Positions 46,471 to 53,614 of a stretch of DNA of 64,000 nucleotides are shown piece after piece; position 1 is the stretch's first letter, and each line of letters opens with the position of its first letter. Under the pieces are notes generated by a model. That model saw nothing but the letters and a program-made list of their open reading frames with translations. It did no database searches and was not told the origin of the DNA. The DNA comes from Janthinobacterium lividum (GTDB taxonomy: Bacteria > Pseudomonadota > Gammaproteobacteria > Burkholderiales > Burkholderiaceae_D), in NCBI RefSeq assembly GCF_034424625.1, contig NZ_CP139976.1:3906001-3970000 (forward strand), in the 5' to 3' direction. The position numbers and the translations under genes were made by a program.

Positions 46471-48645
46471 CTAGACACTGCGCAGCTGCTGGCTCAGGCG
46501 CTGGCGCAGCAATACCGAGGGCATCGTCGATTCGATCGCCGGGTCGCTGCTGTCGACGGACAGGTCGACTCCGGTGGCGGCGCGGTAGCCGTGGATGTAG
46601 CCTTGCACTTGCGGGCGCCAGAAGCGCGCCCAGTTGAATGCCTGCGTCGGTTCATAGATGTCGCTCCAGTTGCCATAGCGCACGGACAGCAGCAATTGTT
46701 CGCCGAAGATGGCGAGGTTGCGGAAGTGCATTACGCTCGTATCCGTCCAGCCTTGCAATTTCTTCATGGCATCGACCCTGTCCATCCACGGTTCCGGATA
46801 CGCCACCATCACGCGCGTAGGCAAAAATTCACGGAATTCGGGGCGCGCCAGCATCCATTGCTGCATCAGCATTTCGATGCGCGCCGTCGACGGCAAATCG
46901 CCGAACTGGTTGTGCGCGCCCTGCGACAGGATCAAATGAATTTCCTTGAGCGCGTTGAGCACGGGGAAGGCGTCCGCCTTCACGGTGGTGTCGTCATCCT
47001 GCTTGTAGAACGAAGTGAGCAGGCGCAGCAAGTGGTGGAACGCTTCCAGGAATTTGGAGCGGCTATCGGCTGGCCGGAAGTGCTGCACTGCCTTGCCATC
47101 CAGGCGCACACCGTAGTGATGGTCATACTCATAGTTCCGGCGCATCACGGTCAGCCGATGCTGCTCATCCTGCGTGTATCCCCACAGTAAATTATTCAAC
47201 GGACGCAACATGTCGATTTCCGTGTTCGACAGAGGATCGAGTTGCTTGCCCGGCGCGCGCAGATTCTGGAAGCGTTGCGCGATGGCATTCATGGTTTGTA
47301 CCAGCATGCCCTCTTCGTGCCAGTACGACCAGATCAGTTCCAGCAGGCAGGGATTGGCCAGCTTTTCCTGGATGATGCCAAAGCACAGGTCCACTTCGCC
47401 TTCCTGGCCGCGCGGGATGCTGATGGGGATGTCGGGCAGCTTGCGGCGGATCACGGCCAGGTAGGGCAAGGTCTGGAAACCATCGATGTTTTCCAGGTAA
47501 TCGTTGCGCAGCACGGTTTCCAGGTCGCGCCCCTGGGGGATGTCGCGCCGGTCCAGGTAGGCGTTGTCTTCCGCGGGATTGAAGGCCAGCGGCTGGTTCA
47601 GCACGCCGCAATTGACCATCACGAACGCCTCCGTCGCCACTTTCAGCACGCGGTAGGAATCGGCATCCGAGAACGGCAGCGCGCGGCGCTGCTTGAGCTG
47701 CTGGAACATGTCGGCCTTTTTGACGAAGCGCTCCTGCTCGAAGCCGCGCACATTGGCCAGGTCGCCGCAAAACAGGCTGTCCATGAAATGCAGGTAATTC
47801 GTAAACGACATCGCTTCGGTGCTGTTGCGTATCAGGGTCCACAGCGGCAAGTCTTCCGTCGGCTCCGTTTCCGTGCGCGTCAGCGACACGCCCACATTGC
47901 CCGAGATGGGCTGAGGCTGGCGCTCCTCCGCCTCGTATTCCGCGTCCACGGCCAGCATGGCGTTCGGGCTCAACCCTTCCGGCACGGGCAAGGCATTGCG
48001 CAGCTCGGGACGCTGCGACAGCATCATCTGCCCCATGAAACGGTGCATGCCGGCGCGCCGCACGGGGGTGGAAAAGGCATTCGGCGCACCACGCATGGGT
48101 ACCCACGGGGCGGCGGCCAGCACCTGCACCTGGTCGCGTCCGTCTGCGCTTTGATCGCCGTCAAACGAGACGGTGGCCACGGCACGGTCACCCACCCTGC
48201 CAAAATTGCAGTCGCTGGGATGGCAGTCCGCCGTTTCAAAAACCAGCCCCACCTGCGGATTGAGCTGCGGCTTGAAACACAGCACGGCGCTGCAGCCGGA
48301 CTGCACCGTCACGCACTGCGGCGCCGTGGCGGGGAAATTGCCATACACCCCCACGTAGCTGCCCGTGGCCAGGTCGGCAAACACGGTACTGCCACGGCCA
48401 TCCGTCCAGCGCACGCCCACCAGCATGGCGGGATCGGCTACCCAGGTGGCGGCATTGAAATCATGGCAATCCGCCTCGGCTCCCCGGTACAGGCTGATGG
48501 CGGCATTGACGACCATGGCCCCGCTGTCCTGCTCGTGCACGGTGACAGCGATGCTGCCGCCGTGGTGCTTCGGCCCCGCCTGGCCCGCCGCCCCGCTCCT
48601 GCGGCTCATCTTGCCACCCATATTGCTGCTCATCTTGCTGCTCAT
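46471..48645 (-). CDS. large conserved-looking protein of unknown function (724 aa)
   Basis: Not recognised. The first 20 residues are Met/Ser-rich (MSSKMSSNMGGKMSRRSG). Residues about 30-140 look like a beta-sandwich of the carboxypeptidase-regulatory or SpaA type (SIAVTVHEQDSGAMVVNAAI, FADLATGSYVGVYG), with several cysteines. From about 290 to the end the chain is helical with well-formed charged motifs (LLELIWSYWHEEGMLVQTMN, RPLNNLLWGYTQDEQHRLT, RYGNWSDIYEPTQAFNWARF). No catalytic motif, signal peptide or membrane helix is visible. GAGGAG precedes ATG 48645. It is the central and largest product of the cluster. Confidence 0.8.
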   Translation of the reverse strand: MSSKMSSNMGGKMSRRSGAAGQAGPKHHGGSIAVTVHEQDSGAMVVNAAISLYRGAEADCHDFNAATWVADPAMLVGVRWTDGRGSTVFADLATGSYVGVYGNFPATAPQCVTVQSGCSAVLCFKPQLNPQVGLVFETADCHPSDCNFGRVGDRAVATVSFDGDQSADGRDQVQVLAAAPWVPMRGAPNAFSTPVRRAGMHRFMGQMMLSQRPELRNALPVPEGLSPNAMLAVDAEYEAEERQPQPISGNVGVSLTRTETEPTEDLPLWTLIRNSTEAMSFTNYLHFMDSLFCGDLANVRGFEQERFVKKADMFQQLKQRRALPFSDADSYRVLKVATEAFVMVNCGVLNQPLAFNPAEDNAYLDRRDIPQGRDLETVLRNDYLENIDGFQTLPYLAVIRRKLPDIPISIPRGQEGEVDLCFGIIQEKLANPCLLELIWSYWHEEGMLVQTMNAIAQRFQNLRAPGKQLDPLSNTEIDMLRPLNNLLWGYTQDEQHRLTVMRRNYEYDHHYGVRLDGKAVQHFRPADSRSKFLEAFHHLLRLLTSFYKQDDDTTVKADAFPVLNALKEIHLILSQGAHNQFGDLPSTARIEMLMQQWMLARPEFREFLPTRVMVAYPEPWMDRVDAMKKLQGWTDTSVMHFRNLAIFGEQLLLSVRYGNWSDIYEPTQAFNWARFWRPQVQGYIHGYRAATGVDLSVDSSDPAIESTMPSVLLRQRLSQQLRSV

Positions 48646-48655
48646 GTCATTCTCC

Positions 48656-50011
48656 TCAATGGATAATCAAACGCGATGCCAGGGGCGGCAGCGGCCTGCC
48701 GGGCTGGCGGCCATGCCGCACGACATCTGCGCACAGCTCCGACGTGTCCAGGGTGCTGCGCAGGGCCCAGTGGGTCAGCAAACGCCCCAGCAGCTCACTT
48801 TCGTCTTCCGGGCTCAAGGCACCGCTGGCGCGCGCCTGGCCCAGCACGGCGAACACCAGGGTCGGCGTCGCCCGGTACATCTGCCCCGGCGCCAGGTTCC
48901 AGCTGCGAAACAGCTGCGCCAGCATGGCAGGCTGGCGCGTGTGCACGGCCATGGCTTCGGCCAGCGAGCCGCCGCGCAAGGCCGGCGGCCGGTGCTGCAC
49001 CAGCAAGCCCACCAGGGCAGCCATGCTGGCCTGCAACTGTTCCAGCAGCCGCTGCCGGGCAGGCGGCAGGCCGGCCAGCGGGTAGTACGACAGCCACAGT
49101 TGCTCCAGGCGGTCCCACTGCGGATGCGGATACAAGGCCCGTCCCATGGCGCAGCTCAGGCGCACCCGCAGCCATGGCACTGGATGGGGATCGTCGATAT
49201 TGAGGCGGAAGACAAACACGCGCGGCAGGCTGACCACGCCGATCAGGCCCAGGGTGGCGGCCACGCCGACCCGCGCCAGCGACCAGAAATCGGCCACGAT
49301 CTCGGAAATCCACCGCTCCCACAGCTGCCACACGTGAACAAAGCCGCTGCCGCCATGCTGCATCGCTTGCAGCACGGGCCGCAAGGACGCCACCAGGTCC
49401 AGTAGCGCAGCCCCCTGGTGGCCTATTTCGTGCACCAGCGACGAGGCGATGCTGCTGCCGATCATGCGTTCGCGCGGCAGGCGGATGATGGCGACGGGAT
49501 TGTCGCCGCCGCCGGGCAGGCGCGTGCGCGCACGGCGGATGGCCGCGCCCGGCCCCCGGTCCAGGTAGCAGATCACGGGCGGCGCCTGATACACATTGCC
49601 GGGCAGCGCCAGCGCGTCGGCGGCAACGATGTCCAGGCCGGCCAGCCACACGCCCGTCTTGTGCTCGCTGCGCTGGGTGATGACTTCGTTGAACAGATCG
49701 AACTGGGTCAGCGCGGCATTGAACTTCAGGCGCAGGAAGGTAAAACGGCGCTGCGCCTCGGCGGCCGTGGCCACGCTGGCGCCATCGGCGTGCTCGCGCC
49801 GCAGCCACCACTGGAACTGGGCCACCATGCGCCGCAATGCGCGCCGGCCCTGTACCAGCTGGCTTTCGATGGCCGACTGGGCGCTGGGCATCAGGGCCGC
49901 CGCCAGCACCGTCGGCTCGATCAGCGCGAACGGCTCCAGCCGTGCCAGCCGCGTCAGCAGCGAGCGCGCCTCCTGCTCCAGCATCCAGGCAGCATAAGCG
50001 CCGATGGCCAT
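48656..50011 (-). CDS. HEXXH zinc metalloprotease-like protein
   Basis: 451 residues. The zinc motif is HEIGH at 194-198 (SSLVHEIGHQGAALLDL). E237 in WISEIVADFW, 39 residues later, is a plausible third ligand, as in gluzincins. The flanking regions are helical, with RVFVFRLNIDDPHP after the active site. No signal peptide or membrane anchor, so it should act in the cytoplasm, perhaps on the small paralogues encoded beside it (inference). The true start is ATG 50011, four bases after the stop of the 242-residue paralogue; the open frame upstream is a shadow. The stop lies in the ribosome site of the next gene. Confidence 0.82.
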   Translation of the reverse strand: MAIGAYAAWMLEQEARSLLTRLARLEPFALIEPTVLAAALMPSAQSAIESQLVQGRRALRRMVAQFQWWLRREHADGASVATAAEAQRRFTFLRLKFNAALTQFDLFNEVITQRSEHKTGVWLAGLDIVAADALALPGNVYQAPPVICYLDRGPGAAIRRARTRLPGGGDNPVAIIRLPRERMIGSSIASSLVHEIGHQGAALLDLVASLRPVLQAMQHGGSGFVHVWQLWERWISEIVADFWSLARVGVAATLGLIGVVSLPRVFVFRLNIDDPHPVPWLRVRLSCAMGRALYPHPQWDRLEQLWLSYYPLAGLPPARQRLLEQLQASMAALVGLLVQHRPPALRGGSLAEAMAVHTRQPAMLAQLFRSWNLAPGQMYRATPTLVFAVLGQARASGALSPEDESELLGRLLTHWALRSTLDTSELCADVVRHGRQPGRPLPPLASRLIIH

Positions 50012-50015
50012 GATG

Positions 50016-50744
50016 TCAGACCCCGTACAGGACGATTTTGTGACCCTGGCGCGCCCAGCGGCCACTGGACGGACGCATGCCGGCGCCGCTGCGCGCACCG
50101 CCCGGCGCCATGGTGCCACCCGCACCAGCGCCGCTGCCGTTCTGCGTGGAGACCTGGCTGCCGGGGCGGCCCAGCAAGCCTGGCGCGAACTGGCGCGCCG
50201 CCGCGCTGACCGCCGACTGGGCGATGGCGCGCGGATCGCCCGCACCGCGCGCTTGCGCGGCGCGGTTGACGGTATCGGCGGCCAGGCGCACGAACTGCTT
50301 GGCGCCCTCGAATTCGCGGTCCTCGTTCGACGACGCTTCCGCTTCCAGACCCAGTGCGCCGCCAGCGGCCGAGGCCAGGCCGCTGCCTATCTTGGCCCCC
50401 AGCGGGCCGCCGAAATAGCCGCCGATGGCACCGCCGGCCAGGGGAATGGCCTTCTTCGCCACGCCCTTGAGCACGCCGCCGATGGCTTGCCCCACGGGCG
50501 ACTTGATGATGCCGCCCGCGACGGAAGCAGCCTTGCGCAGGAAATTGCCGAGAAACTGCTCGAGTTCGGCTTCATTGCTGACCGACAACAATTCATTCGC
50601 CAGCTCCATCTCCTCGGTCTCGGAAAACATGGCGTTCGCGCCCCCCTCGCCGCTCCACTCGCCCTGGCCAAACTCGAACTGCTCCGCTTCAAAACCGGAC
50701 ATCTCCTGTCCGTATTCCAGGGTCGTACGATCCAAGTCATGCAT
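50016..50744 (-). CDS. small Gly/Ala-rich protein, paralogue 2 of the cluster
   Basis: 242 residues. It shares with paralogue 3 a front motif (FEAEQFEFGQGEWSGEGG), the helix ELLSVSNEAELEQFLGN, and then a long Gly/Ala/Ile stretch with cationic spots (GQAIGGVLKGVAKKAIPLAG and on to about residue 125) resembling GxxxG-rich membrane-active helices. EDREFEGAKQFVRLA, an Ala/Gly linker and a closing GRWARQGHKIVLYGV follow. No Sec signal, lipobox or known domain. It is the second gene, 63 bases after the first with a GC hairpin between, so the message may be processed or partly terminated there. Function unknown. Confidence 0.85.
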   Translation of the reverse strand: MHDLDRTTLEYGQEMSGFEAEQFEFGQGEWSGEGGANAMFSETEEMELANELLSVSNEAELEQFLGNFLRKAASVAGGIIKSPVGQAIGGVLKGVAKKAIPLAGGAIGGYFGGPLGAKIGSGLASAAGGALGLEAEASSNEDREFEGAKQFVRLAADTVNRAAQARGAGDPRAIAQSAVSAAARQFAPGLLGRPGSQVSTQNGSGAGAGGTMAPGGARSGAGMRPSSGRWARQGHKIVLYGV

Positions 50745-50785
50745 GATGAGCTCCTCAAAGTTATAACCTCGGTTGGGACTACCTT

Positions 50786-50808
50786 GCCGGACAGACTGGC
50801 CGTCCGGC
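50786..50808 (-). terminator. GC hairpin between the first two cluster genes
   Basis: GCCGGAC (50786-50792) and GTCCGGC (50802-50808) pair around a nine-base loop at the stop codon of the first gene. There is no T run, so it is more likely a message-stability or partial-attenuation element that lets the first gene be expressed more than the rest. Confidence 0.45.
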
Positions 50809-51374
50809 TAACAATCGAGCACGACGATGTGCCCGCCCTCGCGGCGCCAGCGGCCAGCGTCCCGTCCTGGCGTTTGCGCCGCCTGCCTGAGCAAGCCTGG
50901 CGCCACGCTGCGTGCCACTTGCAGCAGGGCCGTTTCCACCCGCGCCCTGGGAGCGCGCGCGCCGGTGGCGCCGTCCTGCGCCAGCTCCGTATTGACGGCA
51001 TCGATCAGATGCACGACCTGGCGCGCCAGTTCGAATTCCTTGTCTTCCGGGCTCAAACCTTCCAGTTCCATGCCGAAGATGCCGGCAGCGCGCCGCTTGA
51101 GCGCCTGCGGCGAACCACCATGCAACGGCAACAGGGGCGCCACCACCTTGCCCAGCAGCTGGTGCAGCGGTCCTTCCAGCGGCGTACCGCGCACTTGCCG
51201 GCCCGCCGCAGTGGCGCCCAGCTGGCGCGCCAGGAAAGCGTCGAACTGGGCCGGCGCCTGCAATTCCAGCAACTGCGCCGCCAGTGCCAGCTCGTCTTCC
51301 TGCTGCAGTGGCAGCAGGCCCGGCGCTTCAGGCAATTCCATTTCGGGACGATAGGCGAGCAGACGGCTGGTCAT
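50808..51374 (-). CDS. small helical protein, paralogue 1 and first gene of the cluster
   Basis: 188 residues, a shortened relative of the 216- and 242-residue proteins. It keeps the helix ELALAAQLLELQAPAQFDAFL, a PEDKEFELARQVVHLIDAV segment, and the closing GRWRREGGHIVVLD, but lacks the FE...FGQ...WSG front motif and most of the glycine-rich stretch. ATG 51374 is supported by CGGAG seven bases upstream; a longer frame exists but begins inside the promoter. It is the promoter-proximal gene, 36 bases downstream of the predicted sigma-54 start site. Function unknown. Confidence 0.82.
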   Translation of the reverse strand: MTSRLLAYRPEMELPEAPGLLPLQQEDELALAAQLLELQAPAQFDAFLARQLGATAAGRQVRGTPLEGPLHQLLGKVVAPLLPLHGGSPQALKRRAAGIFGMELEGLSPEDKEFELARQVVHLIDAVNTELAQDGATGARAPRARVETALLQVARSVAPGLLRQAAQTPGRDAGRWRREGGHIVVLDC

Positions 51375-51420
51375 GGCAGGCTCCGGTGAAAGGCGGGCGG
51401 GTGACCCATGCCTCCCTGAC

Positions 51421-51436
51421 GCAAGGGCCATGCCAG
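51421..51436 (-). promoter_or_regulatory. predicted sigma-54 promoter of the eight-gene cluster
   Basis: Read on the minus strand: CTGGCATGGCCCTTGC. This fits the sigma-54 consensus YTGGCACG-N4-TTGC with one change (T for C), with GG and GC separated by exactly ten bases. Transcription would start near 51410, leaving about 36 bases before ATG 51374. A sigma-54 activator gene lies at the other end of the cluster. Confidence 0.7.
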
Positions 51437-51505
51437 CCATGCGCAGGGAAAGGACGCGGGGAAAAAACGGAGCGGGTGGCGAACGGCATTTCGCCGATGA
51501 CGTAA

Positions 51506-51517
51506 AAACCATGGTTT
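51506..51517. promoter_or_regulatory. 12-bp palindrome AAACCATGGTTT, candidate activator site
   Basis: A perfect palindrome about 100 bases upstream of the predicted sigma-54 start site, the usual place of an enhancer for a sigma-54 activator. It is enclosed by a wider inverted pair TTCGCCG (51490-51496) and CGGCGAA (51519-51525). Binding by the adjacent activator is inference. Confidence 0.45.
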
Positions 51518-51798
51518 CCGGCGAAGCGAGTTTCGTTGCCAAGATGAGCTTTCAAACAAGCTTAATTGGCGGGAATGATTACGTCGCCTATCCGCCACAG
51601 TGCGCGTCATCGGCAAAAAATATTTTTCATTTTCAAAGAATAAAGTTCGCCCTACAGCGCCGAAAACAGCATCAACACCATGCCAACGTCAGGCAAATGA
51701 AAACGTGGCCAACACGTAAATAGTTAATTGAAAACAGGATTGTGGTAGCTAGGGCCTACAATTAATGGGCTAAAATTTGATTGCCAGAGAGAAACTAA

Positions 51799-53604
51799 AT
51801 GACTGACCCAACTTTGCGCCGTTTGCTGGCCATCACATTGCTCAGCCTGCTTGCCGCATGCGGCGGTGGCGGCGACAGCAACACCGGCGCCATCCAGAAC
51901 CCGGACATCTCGGTGGTTCCTCCAGGGACCACCGCCCCCGGCGATCCGGCAGCCCCCGGCACCACGCCAGGCGATACCATTCCTCCGCCGCCGCTGACCA
52001 CGCCTCCGGCCGGCCAGGCGGCCACCACCTTCACGCGCCAGGAAGCGTCGCGCTTCCTGGGCCGCGCCACGTTCGGCCCCAACATGGCAGCCATCGATGC
52101 GCTGGCGGCCAGCGACAGCGACGCCTGGTTACGCGCGCAGTTTTCCAAGCCGCAAACCTTGCACCGCGCGTATATCGACAAACTGCTGGCGGCCGAAGCG
52201 GCCGGAGGTGAAAAGCTGACGTCGCGAGGCTTTGACGAATCGTTCTGGCAGCAAAGCATGCGCGGCGAGGACCAGTTGCGTCAACGCATCGCCTTTGCCC
52301 TGTCGGAAATCTTCGTCATTTCCATGCAAAACGATGCCATCCAGCCACGAGTGCGTGGCGTGGCCGCCTACTACGACATGCTGGGCCACCACGCTTTCGG
52401 CAACTTCCGCAATCTGCTCAATGACGTGGCCCTGCATCCGATGATGGGGCTGTACCTGTCGCACATGCGCAATCAGAAAGAAACGGCAACCCGTGCACCG
52501 GACGAAAATTTCGCGCGCGAAGTGATGCAGCTGTTTACCATCGGCCTGTACCAGCTCAATGCTGATGGCAGCCTGAAACTGGCTGCAGGCAAACCCATCG
52601 CCACCTATACGCGCGACGACGTAGTCGGGCTTGCCCGCGTGTTTACCGGCTGGAGCTGGGCCGGTCCCGATTTGAGCAACAACCGCTTCATCGGCAACGT
52701 GGCCGATCCCGACCGCGACTGGAAACCGATGCAGAACTACCCTGCGTTTCATTCCAGCGGAGAGAAGCGTTTCCTGGGACAAAGCATATCCGGCGTCACC
52801 AGCGGCGAGGCGGACTTGAAACTGGCGCTCGATACCCTGTTCAACCATCCGAACGCGGGACCATTCTTTGCCCGCCAACTGATCCAGCGCCTCGTCAGCA
52901 GCAATCCCAGCCCCGCTTATGTGGGCCGGGTAGCGGCCGCCTTTGCCAACAACGGCAATGGCGTGCGCGGCGACATGCAAGCTATCGTCCGCGCCGTGCT
53001 GCTCGATCAGGAAGCGCTGGCGGCCAGCGGGACAAGTTTGCGCACCGGCAAGCTGCGCGAACCGATAATGCGCCTCGCCAGCTGGATCCGCGCCTTCGAC
53101 GCCAAGGCGTCCAACGCACGCTACCGCATCTACTATCTCGATGATCCCTTGACCGGGCTGGGCCAGGGCCCCTTGAATCCCGCATCCGTGTTCAGCTTCT
53201 TCCGCCCTTCCTACATACCGCCCAACTCCGCGCTGGCCGGCGCGGGCCTGGTGGCGCCGGAACTGCAGATCACATCGGAGCCGTCCGTCACCGGCTACCT
53301 GAATTACATGCAGGATGTGCTCGACAGGGGCGTGGGCGAAGCCCGCGAAATCAAGCCGGACTACACGCGCGAACTGGCACTTGTCAGCGACACGGGCGCG
53401 CTGCTCGACCGCATCAACCTGCTCCTGATGCATGGCAGCATGCCCGCCAGCCTGCGCGGACAAATCCTGACCGCCATCAATGGCGTCAGCATCCCCGCGG
53501 CCACGGCCAGCAATGCCGCGCAGGTAGCCACGGCCCAGGCCAACCGCGTCAAGCTGGCCATTTTCCTGACCATGGCCTCGCCGGCCTACCTGGTACAAAA
53601 GTAA
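51799..53604 (+). CDS. DUF1800 family lipoprotein
   Basis: 601 residues. The N-terminus is a lipoprotein signal (LLSLLAACGGGGD), so it is anchored to a membrane facing the periplasm or cell surface, followed by a Pro/Thr/Gly-rich linker to about residue 75. The rest is DUF1800: RFLGRATFGPNMAAIDAL, QLRQRIAFALSEIFVIS, DENFAREVMQLFTIGLYQL and ARVFTGWSW. DUF1800 genes are nearly always paired with DUF1501 genes, as here (gap 10 bases). The function of the pair is unknown; links with surface polysaccharide or redox chemistry are only suggestions. Confidence 0.92.
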   Translation: MTDPTLRRLLAITLLSLLAACGGGGDSNTGAIQNPDISVVPPGTTAPGDPAAPGTTPGDTIPPPPLTTPPAGQAATTFTRQEASRFLGRATFGPNMAAIDALAASDSDAWLRAQFSKPQTLHRAYIDKLLAAEAAGGEKLTSRGFDESFWQQSMRGEDQLRQRIAFALSEIFVISMQNDAIQPRVRGVAAYYDMLGHHAFGNFRNLLNDVALHPMMGLYLSHMRNQKETATRAPDENFAREVMQLFTIGLYQLNADGSLKLAAGKPIATYTRDDVVGLARVFTGWSWAGPDLSNNRFIGNVADPDRDWKPMQNYPAFHSSGEKRFLGQSISGVTSGEADLKLALDTLFNHPNAGPFFARQLIQRLVSSNPSPAYVGRVAAAFANNGNGVRGDMQAIVRAVLLDQEALAASGTSLRTGKLREPIMRLASWIRAFDAKASNARYRIYYLDDPLTGLGQGPLNPASVFSFFRPSYIPPNSALAGAGLVAPELQITSEPSVTGYLNYMQDVLDRGVGEAREIKPDYTRELALVSDTGALLDRINLLLMHGSMPASLRGQILTAINGVSIPAATASNAAQVATAQANRVKLAIFLTMASPAYLVQK

Positions 53605-53614
53605 GAGCGATCAC

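Larger units (their letters stand above)
51375..51798. other. divergent regulatory region between the cluster and the DUF1800 gene
   Basis: 424 bases without a supported gene. The left 150 hold the sigma-54 promoter and palindrome. The right 250 are AT-rich, unlike their surroundings, and must carry the promoter of the DUF1800/DUF1501 pair; TAAAAT at 51771-51776 may be its -10, but I see no matching -35. Confidence 0.55.

Noticed and set aside
43158..51374. The cluster as an extracellular contractile injection system, type VI secretion locus or known bacteriocin operon
   Set aside because: No sheath, tube, baseplate, spike, AAA+ unfoldase or transporter genes are present; the only AAA+ protein is the sigma-54 activator.
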